Part shown: positions 7,047 to 17,127 of the stretch, one piece after another
Layout of the letters: every line of letters starts with the position of its first letter
Position numbering within the stretch: position 1 is the stretch's first letter
From: Streptomyces triticisoli
Lineage (GTDB): Bacteria > Actinomycetota > Actinomycetes > Streptomycetales > Streptomycetaceae
NCBI RefSeq assembly: GCF_003270085.1
Contig: NZ_QFDQ01000078.1
Location: forward strand, 1-38,007
Direction: 5' to 3'
Length of the DNA stretch: 38,007 nucleotides
Position numbers and translations under genes: made by a program
The notes under the pieces: model-generated
Seen by the model: only the letters and a program-made list of their open reading frames with translations
What the model was told of the DNA's origin: nothing
Databases searched by the model: none

Positions 7047-8102
7047 CTACTCCGCCCTGAGGGGTTCGCCCACCTCGTGCAGGTGACGCAGGGCCTGTCG
7101 GTAGGAATCGACGAGGCCGGTCTCCGCGTAGGGGATGCCCAGTCCCCGGCAGTGGGCGCGCACGAGCGGCTGGGCGAGCCGCAGGTGCGGGCGCGGCATG
7201 CTCGGGAACAGGTGGTGCTCGATCTGGTAGTTGAGGCCGCCCAGGAACCAGTCCGTCAGGGCTCCGCCACGGACGTTGCGGGAGGTGAGCACCTGGCGGC
7301 GCAGGTGACCCCAGCGCTCGCCGCGCGGGTCGGGCATCTCCATGCCCTTGTGGTTGGGCGCGAAGGCCAGCCCCAGGTGCAGACCGAACAACGCCTGGTG
7401 AAGGACGGCGAATGCCAGCGCCTTGCCGGGTGACAGGGTGGCGAGCAGCAGCGCCGCGTAGGCACCGGTGTGGGCCACGAGCAGCGCACCCTCCAGGCAC
7501 CGCTCCCGGGGAGACTGGCGGCGCAGGTCCGTGAAGCTGTGGACCTTGAGGGCGACGCCCTCCAGGAGGGTGAGCGGGAAGAACAGCCAGGCCTGGTTGC
7601 GGGTGAGCCAGCGCCTGAGGCCCGTCCGGTCCCCGGCCTGTCCACCGGTGAAGACCAGGACGTCCGCGGCGACATCCGGATCCTTGTCGACGTGGTTGGG
7701 GTTGGCGTGATGGCGGTTGTGCTTGGCGTTCCACCACGAGTAGCTCAGGCCGAGCAGCAGATTGCCGTGGATCAGCCCCACGAGTCGGCTGACGGCCTTG
7801 TTCCCGGTGATCTGTGCGTGACCGGCGTCGTGCCCGAGGAACGCCGTGCGGGCGAAGAGCACGGCGAGCGGCGGGGCCAGGAGCAGCGCCCACCAGGAGT
7901 CGCCGGTCAGCACGAGTCCGGTCACGGCGCCGGCCAGGGCGAGTGCGTTGCCTGTGATGGCGCGCGCGTACCAGGCGTACCGCGGCCCGAGAAGGCCTTG
8001 GCCCTTGACGGTACGCAGCAGGGGCGCGAACTCGCTGCCGGCGGACGACCTGCCAAAGGTGTCCTCGGGGTCGTCGGCGACGGGGGCGGCAGGCTGGGGC
8101 AT
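7047..8102 (-). CDS. Membrane fatty acid desaturase
   Basis: A 351-residue integral-membrane di-iron desaturase that introduces a double bond into an acyl chain of lipid or acyl-CoA using O2 and electrons. All three histidine boxes are present: HDAGH (91-95), HNRHH (128-132) and QIEHH (293-297). The last replaces HxxHH with Q, as in front-end/DesA3-type enzymes. Transmembrane helices lie at about residues 53-88, 107-122 and 188-225. Start ATG 8102 is chosen for its position before the conserved DDPEDTFGRSSAGSEFAPLL leader. A GGAGACC ribosome site lies upstream. It stands alone, divergent from the SNF2 helicase. Its intact motifs argue that it is functional. Substrate and regiospecificity are not readable. 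Confidence 0.93.
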   Translation of the reverse strand: MPQPAAPVADDPEDTFGRSSAGSEFAPLLRTVKGQGLLGPRYAWYARAITGNALALAGAVTGLVLTGDSWWALLLAPPLAVLFARTAFLGHDAGHAQITGNKAVSRLVGLIHGNLLLGLSYSWWNAKHNRHHANPNHVDKDPDVAADVLVFTGGQAGDRTGLRRWLTRNQAWLFFPLTLLEGVALKVHSFTDLRRQSPRERCLEGALLVAHTGAYAALLLATLSPGKALAFAVLHQALFGLHLGLAFAPNHKGMEMPDPRGERWGHLRRQVLTSRNVRGGALTDWFLGGLNYQIEHHLFPSMPRPHLRLAQPLVRAHCRGLGIPYAETGLVDSYRQALRHLHEVGEPLRAE

Positions 8103-8369
8103 GGCTGGTCTCCGGCTCTCTCGGGAAACGGCCTGACCTGAGGAAACGTACGAATCAGGGCCCTGCGGCGACCATGGCGCCAGCCCCCGTATGCGTACGG
8201 GGGACAACCCTGCGTGGTCAGGGGGGATGACGACACCCACGAGGGGTGACGGCACCCCCGCCGACGCGGTGATTCACATCACCGCCGAGCCGTTCCCGGT
8301 GGGCCACCGGTGTGCTGTACCGTCGGCGACCCCGACCCAAGTAGTCAAATTTGAGGAGTCAGCATCGCT

Positions 8370-11234
8370 GTGCAGAGGACTTCCGCGGCAACACCGTCCG
8401 AGATTTCCGAACTGGCCCGCTGCTGTGCGGTGTTCGTTCCGGCGGACCCCGCCCGCGCCGGCCGGGTCGCCTTCTGGTTCCCCGACGGCTCCGCTCCCCC
8501 GGCCACGGCCTCCACAGCAGTGGAGGAGATCACGGTCGTCGTCCCCCGTGGCAGCGGTGTGGAGGCGGTGACCGTGCCGGCTGCCGTACTTCCCCTGCGT
8601 ACGGCCCTGCCGGTCCTCACGCACGTGCGTGCCACCGAGCGGGGACACCGCGCCGGCGTGTTCTGGGGCGCGGCGGCCGTACTGGGCCTGCACCTCGTGG
8701 CGCGGGGCCTGCTGTTGCCGGGGCTGTCCGCCGGCGACCACGACGCCTGGCGTGCGGTTCCGCTGCGCGGCCAGGACGCGGAGGACGTCCGCACGCTTGC
8801 CGCCTCGATGCCACCCGAGGCGCACGCCGTCCCGGTCTACGGCGCCGAGCCGCTGCGGCTGCCCGACCCCGAGCGACTGCTGCGGGCCTTCCTCGACGCG
8901 GTGGCCGACACCCTGCCCCGCTCCCCCGCCGCGCCCCTCGTCACAGGAGGTGCGGCCTACGCGGCACTGGAGGCGCGGCACATCCCGGAGCAGCGGGCCT
9001 GGGCCGCCGACGTCGCCGCAGGCTTCGACGCGGGCGCGAGGATCTCGCTGCGCGTCGAGGTGTCCGGGCTCGAGTCCGCCGGGCAGCCCACAACGGAGCC
9101 GCGGTTCCGCGCAGTGCTGCAGGTGCACAGCGTCAGCGATCCCGCGCGGGTCGCCGACGCCGCCGAGATCTGGGCCGGACCGGTCCGCGCCGGCGAGGTG
9201 TTCGGCCCGCGCGTGCGGATGGACGTCCTGCTCGCGCTGCGCCGCGCGGCCCGTTCGTGGCCCGCGCTGACGCCGCTGCTGTCGGCGGCCGTACCGGATG
9301 CCGTCGAGCTCGCCGACGAGGAGGTCACCGAGCTCCTCGGCGAGGGCGCCCGGGCCCTCGCCGGGGCCGGGGTGGACGTGCACTGGCCCACGGGGCTGGT
9401 CCGCGGACTGCTGTCCGGAGCCACGGTCGGGCCCCCGGACGACGACGGCGGTTCCAGGGGCGCGTTGCCGGATTCCCGCACGGTCCTGTCCGCCGACGCC
9501 CTGCTCGCCTTCGACTGGTGGTTCGCACTGGGCGACCAGCGGCTCACCCGGGAGGAGCTGGACCGCCTGGCGGAGGCCGAGCGGCCCCTCGTGCGGCTGC
9601 GCGACCACTGGGTTCTGGTGGACCCCGAGGAGTTGCGCCGCGCCCGTGCCCGGCAGGACCGCAGAATCACGCCCGTGGAGGCGCTGGGCGCCGCCCTGAC
9701 CGGCTCCACGGAGGTCGACGGCCGCCGGATCGAGGTCCGGCCCACGGGATGGCTGGCGACCCTCCGGGACCGGCTCGCCGACCCGGAGGTACAGGAGCCG
9801 GTCGGGCAGCCGGCCGCGCTCGCCGCCCGCCTGCGCGACTACCAGCTGCGCGGACTCGGCTGGCTGGCACGGATGACGTCACTGGGACTGGGCTGCTGCC
9901 TGGCCGACGACATGGGCCTCGGCAAGACGATCACGCTGATCGCGCTGCACTTGCACCGCCGCGGCGACCCGGCGGCTGCCGGACCGACCCTCGTGGTGTG
10001 CCCGACGTCGCTGATGGGCAACTGGCAACGGGAGATCGAAAGGTTCGCGCCCGGCACGCCCGTACGGCGCTTCCACGGCTCCCGGCGCGACCTGGAGAAC
10101 CTGGCCGACGGGGAGTTCGTCCTCACCACGTACGGCACCATGCGCCTGGACGCGCGGCGCCTGGCCGAGGTGGCGTGGGGCATGGTCGTGGCGGACGAGG
10201 CCCAGCACGTGAAGAACCCGTACTCCGCCACGGCCCGGCGGCTGCGCTCCATCGGCGCACGCGCACGCGTGGCGCTCACCGGTACCCCGGTGGAGAACAA
10301 CCTGTCCGAGCTGTGGGCGATCCTCGACTGGACGACACCCGGGCTGCTGGGCCGGCTCGGCACCTTCCGCACCCGCTACGCGCAAGCCGTCGAGAGCGGC
10401 CGGGATCCGGCCGCCGCCGAGCGGCTGGCCCGGCTCGTCGGCCCGTTCCTGCTGCGGCGCCGCAAGTCGGATCCAGGGATCGCCCCCGAACTGCCGCCGA
10501 AGACCGAGACCGACCGTGCGGTGTCGCTCACCGCGGAACAGACGGGTCTGTACGAGGCCCTGGTCCGCGAGACGCTCGTGGAGCTCTCCGGCGCCGAGGG
10601 CATGGCGCGGCGCGGCCTGATCGTGAAGCTGCTGACCGGCCTGAAACAGATCTGCAACCATCCGGCGCAGTTCCTCAAGGAGGACCGCCCGAGGATCGCC
10701 AGCCGCTCCGGGAAGCTGGAACTGCTGGACGAACTGCTCGGCACCATCCTCGCCGAGGGGGCAAGCGTGCTGGTCTTCACCCAGTACGTGCAGATGGCGC
10801 GCCTGATCGAGCGGCACCTGGCGGCACGCGGCGTGCGCTCGCAGTTCCTGCACGGCGGCACGCCCGTCACCGAGCGGGAGGCCATGGTCCGGTGTTTCCA
10901 GGCCGGCGAAGTCCCGGTGTTCCTGCTGTCGTTGAAGGCCGCGGGTACCGGGCTGAACCTCACGCGCGCGGAGCACGTCGTGCACTACGACCGCTGGTGG
11001 AATCCCGCCGTCGAGGCGCAGGCCACCGACCGGGCGTACCGGATCGGGCAGGACAGGCCCGTGCAGGTGCACCGGCTGATCGCCGAGGGCACGGTCGAGG
11101 ACCGTATCGCCGACCTGTTGCACCGCAAGCGGGAACTGGCCGACTCGGTCCTGGGTTCGGGCGAGGCCGCGCTCACCGAACTGACGGACAAGGAGCTGGC
11201 CGACCTGGTGGAGCTGCGAGGAGGATGGCGATGA
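8370..11234 (+). CDS. SNF2-family DEAD/DEAH helicase
   Basis: A 954-residue bacterial Snf2/Swi2-type ATPase. Residues 1 to about 300 are a family-specific N-terminal region. About 300-440 resemble the SNF2-associated domain (DUF3670). The RecA-like core starts with LRDYQLRGLGWLARM, then the Walker A DDMGLGKT (about 513), VCPTSLMGNWQREI, the Walker B box DEAQHVKN (about 607), LTGTPVENNLSELW, and in lobe 2 VFTQYVQM, FLLSLKAAGTGLNLT and DRAYRIGQ (about 890). Such ATPases translocate on DNA and remodel protein-DNA complexes. Start GTG 8370 has GAGGAG upstream. The stop overlaps the start of the SWIM-protein gene (ATGA), so the two are translationally coupled and probably work as one complex. The role is unproven; repair or transcription stress is an inference. 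Confidence 0.93.
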   Translation: MQRTSAATPSEISELARCCAVFVPADPARAGRVAFWFPDGSAPPATASTAVEEITVVVPRGSGVEAVTVPAAVLPLRTALPVLTHVRATERGHRAGVFWGAAAVLGLHLVARGLLLPGLSAGDHDAWRAVPLRGQDAEDVRTLAASMPPEAHAVPVYGAEPLRLPDPERLLRAFLDAVADTLPRSPAAPLVTGGAAYAALEARHIPEQRAWAADVAAGFDAGARISLRVEVSGLESAGQPTTEPRFRAVLQVHSVSDPARVADAAEIWAGPVRAGEVFGPRVRMDVLLALRRAARSWPALTPLLSAAVPDAVELADEEVTELLGEGARALAGAGVDVHWPTGLVRGLLSGATVGPPDDDGGSRGALPDSRTVLSADALLAFDWWFALGDQRLTREELDRLAEAERPLVRLRDHWVLVDPEELRRARARQDRRITPVEALGAALTGSTEVDGRRIEVRPTGWLATLRDRLADPEVQEPVGQPAALAARLRDYQLRGLGWLARMTSLGLGCCLADDMGLGKTITLIALHLHRRGDPAAAGPTLVVCPTSLMGNWQREIERFAPGTPVRRFHGSRRDLENLADGEFVLTTYGTMRLDARRLAEVAWGMVVADEAQHVKNPYSATARRLRSIGARARVALTGTPVENNLSELWAILDWTTPGLLGRLGTFRTRYAQAVESGRDPAAAERLARLVGPFLLRRRKSDPGIAPELPPKTETDRAVSLTAEQTGLYEALVRETLVELSGAEGMARRGLIVKLLTGLKQICNHPAQFLKEDRPRIASRSGKLELLDELLGTILAEGASVLVFTQYVQMARLIERHLAARGVRSQFLHGGTPVTEREAMVRCFQAGEVPVFLLSLKAAGTGLNLTRAEHVVHYDRWWNPAVEAQATDRAYRIGQDRPVQVHRLIAEGTVEDRIADLLHRKRELADSVLGSGEAALTELTDKELADLVELRGGWR

Positions 11235-12514
11235 CGGAGCACCGCACAGACCCGGAGCGCACGTTCGCCGCGCCGGCGCCCCCGCGCGGGCGCGGTTTCG
11301 CCGGCACGTGGTGGGGCCATGCCTGGCTGAAGGCGTTCGAGGACACGGCTCTCGACGCCGAGCAGGTGAGGGCCGGCCGCAGGCTCGCCCGCGCGGGAGC
11401 GGTGGGCGCGGTGTCGGTGCGTCCGGGCCGGATCACGGCCGTGGTGCACGACCGCGACCGTACGGCGCACCGCGCGGACGTCCTGCTGGAGGAGCTGTCC
11501 GACAACGAGTGGGCCCGGTTCCTGGACGTGGCCGTCGAACGGTCCGGGCACCTGGCGGCGCTGCTCGACCGCGCTCTGCCGCCGCACCTCGTGGAGGACG
11601 CGGCGGCCGCGGGGATCGGACTGCTGCCCGGGATCGGCGATCTGGAACCGGAGTGCGACTGCGGTGCCTGGGACCACTGCGGGCACACCGCGGCGCTCTG
11701 CCACCTGGTGGCGCGGCTGCTGGACCAGGACCCGTTCGTCCTGCTGCTGATGCGCGGTCGGGACGAACAAGCCCTTTTCGCCGAGCTTCGGGCCCGTGAC
11801 AGCGCGGACGACGACGGGCCGCCCGCGCCGGACGGCGTGGACGCCGCGGAGGCCTACGCGGCGGCGTTCGTACTGCCTCCTCTGCCGCCCCTGCCCGAAC
11901 CGCCCGCGGCGCCGGGCCTGCCGCCGTCCCTGGACACCGAGACCCCACCGGCACCCGGGGTCGACCCGGCCTCGCTGGAGCTCCTGGCCGCGCAGACCGC
12001 TGTGGCGGCGCACCTGCGGCTCGGCGAGACGCTGAAGATCGCGACCGGGGAACACACACCGGCCGGGGAGCACGCGCCGGCCGCAGAGCCGGCCGTCGCC
12101 CAGGACGCCGTACGCCTGGCAGCGGGCGTCTCCGACGGCGCCGTGCTGGACCGGCTCGCCGAGGGTTCGGGGCGTGGCAGGCAGGAGCTGGCACGGGCCG
12201 TGCTCGCCTGGCGGTTCGGAGGTGCGGCCGGCCTGTCCGCGCTCGAGGAGGAGTGGACGCCCGACGGCGAGGCCCACGCACGCGCGTGGGCCGCTGTCGA
12301 GTCGGCCTGGGAGGAGGACGAACGGCCGTCGCTGCGGGCCGAGGGCAACCGCTGGACCGTCGTCGGTGAGGACCGCCAGCTCCGCCTCGGGCGGGACGGC
12401 CGCTGGTGGCCCTGTCGGAAGGAGCAGGGCCACTGGGTGCCGGCCGGTGGCGCGGCCCGGGACCCGGCGACGGCGATGGCCGCGACGGAACGCGATCCGG
12501 GACGGGAGGAGTGA
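11231..12514 (+). CDS. SWIM zinc-finger protein, helicase partner
   Basis: A 427-residue SWIM-domain protein. The N-terminus is GRGFAGTWWGHAWLKAFEDT, the block that usually opens SWIM partners of bacterial SNF2 helicases. The zinc-binding SWIM motif CDCGAWDHCGH lies at about residues 142-152 (C-x-C-x5-C-x-H), followed by AALCHLVARLLDQDPFVLLL. Residues about 210-260 are a Pro/Leu-rich linker. The C-terminal domain (residues about 300-400) ends in an RWTVVGEDRQLRLGRDGRWW region. SWIM domains bind DNA or protein. The start overlaps the helicase stop by four bases; an ATG six bases earlier is also possible. The ribosome site GAGGAGG lies inside the helicase end. This gene-pair arrangement is widespread in actinobacteria but little studied. 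Confidence 0.9.
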   Translation: MTEHRTDPERTFAAPAPPRGRGFAGTWWGHAWLKAFEDTALDAEQVRAGRRLARAGAVGAVSVRPGRITAVVHDRDRTAHRADVLLEELSDNEWARFLDVAVERSGHLAALLDRALPPHLVEDAAAAGIGLLPGIGDLEPECDCGAWDHCGHTAALCHLVARLLDQDPFVLLLMRGRDEQALFAELRARDSADDDGPPAPDGVDAAEAYAAAFVLPPLPPLPEPPAAPGLPPSLDTETPPAPGVDPASLELLAAQTAVAAHLRLGETLKIATGEHTPAGEHAPAAEPAVAQDAVRLAAGVSDGAVLDRLAEGSGRGRQELARAVLAWRFGGAAGLSALEEEWTPDGEAHARAWAAVESAWEEDERPSLRAEGNRWTVVGEDRQLRLGRDGRWWPCRKEQGHWVPAGGAARDPATAMAATERDPGREE

Positions 12515-12553
12515 GCCGCGTACGGCTGCCCTGCCGAGCCTGACCTGCCGTCA

Positions 12554-12907
12554 TCACGGCAACTCGTCGTCCAGGGAGGGGATCAGCGGTCGCAGGTCGC
12601 TCGGGATGTCGCTCGGCAGGCTGCTCGGGAAGCCCGGGGGCAGTGAGCCGGGGAAGCCGGACGGCAGGGAGCTGGGCAGCCGGCTCGGCAGCTCGGTGGG
12701 CAGGCTCGGGGTGGGGCGGGGCGAGGGACTCGTGCTCGGGCTGCTGCTCGCGGGCGGCCCGCCGTTCTCCGAGCCGCTCTTCGAGAGGGCCGGCACCAGT
12801 ACCCCGGCGACCGCACCGGCGGCCACGAGCACGGTGAGGAGGACGAGGAGCGGGTTCCTGCGCCTGGGCGGCTCGGGTGGGCGAGGCGGTACGGGTGGAA
12901 CGGCCAT
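12554..12907 (-). CDS. Membrane-anchored proline-rich repeat protein
   Basis: A 117-residue protein from ATG 12907 (ATG 12916 is also possible). The N-terminus is basic and proline-rich (AVPPVPPRPPEPPRRRNP). One transmembrane helix follows, LLVLLTVLVAAGAVAGVLVP. Then comes an extracellular Ser/Pro region with a degenerate 4-5-residue repeat of the type (S)LPSG-FPGS-LPPG-FPSS-LPSD-IPSD. The repeat is visible as a tandem pattern in the DNA between about 12590 and 12700. No catalytic motif is present. It is likely an exported, extended, wall-spanning or lipid-tethered stalk; function unknown. Its end converges on the SWIM gene, and a small hairpin at 12546-12561 lies across the stop. Confidence 0.6.
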   Translation of the reverse strand: MAVPPVPPRPPEPPRRRNPLLVLLTVLVAAGAVAGVLVPALSKSGSENGGPPASSSPSTSPSPRPTPSLPTELPSRLPSSLPSGFPGSLPPGFPSSLPSDIPSDLRPLIPSLDDELP

Positions 12908-13065
12908 ACCGCCCATCGTCGCCGAGCATCGGGCAACGCGCGGTCCGCGCGCGGTAGTCGGTACGGACTCACGGCATGGACCGCACGGTTCCGAGGCATT
13001 CCGCACGGAGATCAGGCGTCAGCGGTTCCCGTGAGTGCCGCCCGGAACAGACGCACGCGTGGCGT

Positions 13066-13111
13066 GCCCGTGCCGGGACACGCACGCGCGCGTGCGTGTC
13101 CCGGCACGGGC
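13066..13111. terminator. 46-bp perfect palindrome, probable bidirectional terminator
   Basis: The sequence from 13066 to 13111 is a perfect inverted repeat with no loop beyond the central CG-rich bases (arms begin GCCCGTGCCGGGACACGCAC and the complement follows). It lies 10 bases past the xylA stop. In RNA it folds into a very stable G+C stem. Streptomyces terminators often lack a U-tract, so it can serve as a rho-independent terminator for xylA and, read the other way, insulate the proline-rich gene. It is about twice as long as a usual terminator stem. Confidence 0.7.
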
Positions 13112-13121
13112 TCCCGCGGTG

Positions 13122-14321
<1,200 letters not shown>

Positions 14322-14346
14322 TCATGGCGGTTTACAAATTAGTATG

Positions 14347-14372
14347 CCTGTGCCTTCCTGGGAAGGCACAGG
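14347..14372. promoter_or_regulatory. Inverted repeat in the xylA-xylB control region
   Basis: Two perfect 12-base arms, CCTGTGCCTTCC and GGAAGGCACAGG, are separated by TG, 29 bases before the xylB ATG. The 113-bp divergent region also contains an AT-rich patch (TTTACAAATTAGTA at about 14331-14344), unusual for this DNA and a likely core promoter. The position suits an operator for the ROK repressor encoded downstream. In RNA it would also fold as a leader hairpin. No binding data can be read from the sequence. Confidence 0.5.
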
Positions 14373-14401
14373 AAGGCCCGGACCGAAAAGAGGAGAGGGC
14401 G

Positions 14402-15847
14402 ATGCCAGCAGCCGAGGGTCCGCTCGTCGTCGGTGTGGACTCGTCCACACAGTCCACCAAGGTGCTCGTCGTCGACGCGGCCACCGGACGGGTCGCGGCG
14501 AGCGGCCAGGCGCCGCACACCGTCTCCTCCGGGGCCGGCCGCGAGAGCGACCCGCGCCAGTGGTGGGACGCCCTGTGCGCGGCACTGCGCCAGTGCGGGG
14601 AGGCGGCGCACGAGGCTGCCGCCGTGTCGATCGCCGGCCAGCAGCACGGACTGGTCACCCTGGACGCCCAGGGAGACCCGGTACGGCCGGCCCTGTTGTG
14701 GAACGACGTGCGCTCGGCCCCGCAGGCCCGCCGTCTCGTCGAGCAGCTGGGCGGTCCGAAGACCTGGGCGGAGCGGACCGGCAGCGTGCCCGGCGCCTCC
14801 TTCACCGTCACGAAGTGGGCCTGGCTGGCCGAGCACGAACCGGAGGCGGCCCGGTCGGCGGCGGCGGTGCGCCTGCCCCACGACTACCTCACCGAACGCC
14901 TGACCGGCCTGGGCACGACCGACCGGGGGGACGCCTCGGGTACGGGCTGGTGGGCGTCCACGACCGAGGAGTACGACGAGGAGATCCTCGCCCACGTGGG
15001 GCTCGATCCGGCGCTGCTGCCCCGCGTGGTGCGGCCCGGAGAGGTGTCGGGGACCGTGCGCGACAGCCACGACCTGCCGTTCTCCAAGGGCACCCTGGTC
15101 GCTCCCGGCACCGGCGACAACGCCGCCGCCGCGCTGGGCCTCGGGCTGCGGCCCGGAACACCGGTGCTGAGCCTCGGCACCTCCGGCACGGTGTACGCGG
15201 TGTCCCGGCACCGCCCGGCCGACCCGTCCGGAACGGTGGCGGGCTTCGCCGACGCGCGCGGCGACTGGCTGCCGCTGGCCTGCACCCTCAACTGCACGCT
15301 CGCCGTCGACCGCGTGGCCGCCCTGCTGGGTCTGGACCGCGAGGCCGTCGCGCCCGGCACCGCCGTCACCCTGCTCCCCTACCTCGACGGCGAACGCACC
15401 CCGAACCTGCCGAACGCCTCCGGCCTGCTCCACGGGCTGCGCCACGACACCACGCCCGGGCAGCTGCTGCAGGCCGCCTACGACGGCGCCGTGCACGCCC
15501 TGCTGGGCGCGCTGGACCTGGTCCTCGACCAGGACGCCGACCGCACCACCCCGCTGCTGCTGATCGGCGGCGGCGCCCGGGGCACGGCCTGGCAGCAGAC
15601 CGTACGGCGGCTGTCGGGGCGGCCCGTCCAGGTACCCGAGGCCAAGGAGCTGGTCGCGCTGGGCGCCGCGGCTCAGGCGGCGGGGCTGCTGACCGGCGAG
15701 GACCCGGCCGCCGTCGCCCGCCGCTGGAAGACGGCCGACGGCCCCGTGCTGGAGCCGGTGGAACGGGACGAGGCGACCCTGACCAGGATCTCCGGGGTAC
15801 TCTCCGATGCGGCTTCGCTGCTGGATCGGGGCATCCGGACCGGCTGA
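14402..15847 (+). CDS. xylB: Xylulokinase
   Basis: A 481-residue FGGY-family sugar kinase that phosphorylates D-xylulose to D-xylulose 5-phosphate for the pentose phosphate pathway. Motifs: phosphate-binding GVDSSTQSTK (about residues 10-19), sugar-binding IAGQQHG, LWNDVRS, the catalytic Asp in GTGDNAAAALG, and the C-terminal adenine-binding GGGARGTAWQQ. Length is normal for the family. Start ATG 14402 follows AGAGGAGAGG. It is transcribed away from xylA and towards the ROK regulator, 68 bases upstream of that gene's start. Xylose uptake genes are not in the window. Confidence 0.96.
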   Translation: MPAAEGPLVVGVDSSTQSTKVLVVDAATGRVAASGQAPHTVSSGAGRESDPRQWWDALCAALRQCGEAAHEAAAVSIAGQQHGLVTLDAQGDPVRPALLWNDVRSAPQARRLVEQLGGPKTWAERTGSVPGASFTVTKWAWLAEHEPEAARSAAAVRLPHDYLTERLTGLGTTDRGDASGTGWWASTTEEYDEEILAHVGLDPALLPRVVRPGEVSGTVRDSHDLPFSKGTLVAPGTGDNAAAALGLGLRPGTPVLSLGTSGTVYAVSRHRPADPSGTVAGFADARGDWLPLACTLNCTLAVDRVAALLGLDREAVAPGTAVTLLPYLDGERTPNLPNASGLLHGLRHDTTPGQLLQAAYDGAVHALLGALDLVLDQDADRTTPLLLIGGGARGTAWQQTVRRLSGRPVQVPEAKELVALGAAAQAAGLLTGEDPAAVARRWKTADGPVLEPVERDEATLTRISGVLSDAASLLDRGIRTG

Positions 15848-15915
15848 CGGACGCCTGTCGGCGGCCACCGCCCGCACCGCACCGACGACGGACACCGACC
15901 CAGGACGACGAAGGC

Positions 15916-17127
15916 ATGACCGCACCGCTGCACCAGGCCCGCCCGGCCGGTCCCGGACGCACGCTGCCCGACAACACCCAGCAGGGCATGCGCCGCCGCA
16001 ACCTCGCCCGGGTCATGCACACCGTCAGCGCCGAGGGACCGCTGTCGCGGGCGGCGGTCGCCTCGCGCATCGGACTGACCCGTGCCGCGGTGTCGACCCT
16101 CGTCGACGAGCTCATCCGGACCGGACTGCTTCAGGAGCTGGGTCCCGAGCGGCCCGGCCGCGTGGGCCGCCCCGGCTCGGCCCTCGCCGTCAGCGGGCGC
16201 GGTCCCGCCGGGGTCGGTGCGGAGGTCGGGGTCGACCACCTCGCGGCCTGCGTGGTCGACCTGCGCGGGCAGGTACGGGCACGGGCGGTGCGCCATGGAA
16301 CGAACCGGGGCCGCTCCCCCGAACCGGTGACGAAGGACCTCACCGCGCTGATACGTCGGGTCGTCGCCGAGGCGGAGCGGCAGGACCTGTGGGCGGCGGG
16401 ACTGTCGGTCGCCGTGCCCGGCCTGGTCTCACAGGACGGCCGTACGGTCGTGCGGGCGCCCAACCTCGGCTGGCACGACACCGACCTCGGCGCCCTGCTG
16501 CCCGGCGGCCTCCCCCTGACCGTGGACAACGAGGCCAACTTCGGCGGGCTCGCGGAACTCTGGCTCGGCGAGGGCGTGCCGCGTGACTTCCTGCACGTGT
16601 CGGCGGAGATCGGCATCGGTGCCGCGGTGGTCGTCGACGGACGTCTGCTGCGTGGAACGCGCGGCTTCGCGGGCGAGTTGGGGCATGTACCCGTCGCACC
16701 GGAGGGGCCCGCCTGCCCGTGCGGCGGGCGCGGCTGCCTGGAGCAGTACGCCGGAGAGGAAGCCGTGCTGCGGGCAGCAGGCCTGGAACCGGGCGAGGAC
16801 CGGGTCGGGCTGCTCGCCGCTCGCGCCGCCGCGGGCGACGAGAACGTACGGCGGGCCCTGCGCGACGCCGGCACAGCGCTGGGCGTCGCGCTGACCGGCG
16901 CCGTCAATCTGCTCGACCCCGGCAGTGTCGTGCTGGGCGGCGCGCTGTCCGGGCTCGCGCCCTGGCTCCTGCCTTCCCTGGAGACCGAGCTGGCGAGCCG
17001 GAGCGCGGGACGGGCCTGCCCGGTGTCCGTCTCCCGGCTGGGCCCCGAGGGTCCCCTGCTGGGTGCCGCGCACGCGGTGGTGCGAGGCGTCCTCGACGAC
17101 CCCGCGGCGGTGGCCGAACGCGCCTGA
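15916..17127 (+). CDS. xylR: ROK-family transcriptional repressor (XylR type)
   Basis: A 403-residue ROK repressor. The N-terminal winged helix lies at about residues 28-85 (RRNLARVMHTVSAEGPLSRA, then AVSTLVDELIRTGLLQELGP). The sugar-kinase-like ROK domain follows, with GLSVAVPGLVSQDGR, VDNEANFGGLAELWLGEG and the ROK signature RGFAGELGHVPVAPEGPACP, then CGGRGCLEQYA containing the zinc-binding Cys cluster. Xylose-family ROK repressors bind operators between xylA and xylB and release them on binding xylose. The position next to xylB supports this, although ROK specificity is not readable from sequence. Start ATG 15916 has only a weak ribosome site (GACGAAGG). Confidence 0.92.
   Translation: MTAPLHQARPAGPGRTLPDNTQQGMRRRNLARVMHTVSAEGPLSRAAVASRIGLTRAAVSTLVDELIRTGLLQELGPERPGRVGRPGSALAVSGRGPAGVGAEVGVDHLAACVVDLRGQVRARAVRHGTNRGRSPEPVTKDLTALIRRVVAEAERQDLWAAGLSVAVPGLVSQDGRTVVRAPNLGWHDTDLGALLPGGLPLTVDNEANFGGLAELWLGEGVPRDFLHVSAEIGIGAAVVVDGRLLRGTRGFAGELGHVPVAPEGPACPCGGRGCLEQYAGEEAVLRAAGLEPGEDRVGLLAARAAAGDENVRRALRDAGTALGVALTGAVNLLDPGSVVLGGALSGLAPWLLPSLETELASRSAGRACPVSVSRLGPEGPLLGAAHAVVRGVLDDPAAVAERA

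Noticed and set aside
8351..12514. A 1387-codon plus-strand open frame through the helicase
   Set aside because: Its first two-thirds have no motif and are Arg/Ala/Pro shadow sequence. The helicase frame (8370-11234) carries all SNF2 motifs, and only the end of this long frame (from 11231) is real, as the SWIM protein.
13066..13111. CRISPR-like repeat or origin
   Set aside because: Only one copy exists here, with no spacers or DnaA-box cluster; a terminator explains it better.
14339..15925. A 528-codon minus-strand frame opposite xylB
   Set aside because: Shadow of xylulokinase, which has all family motifs.
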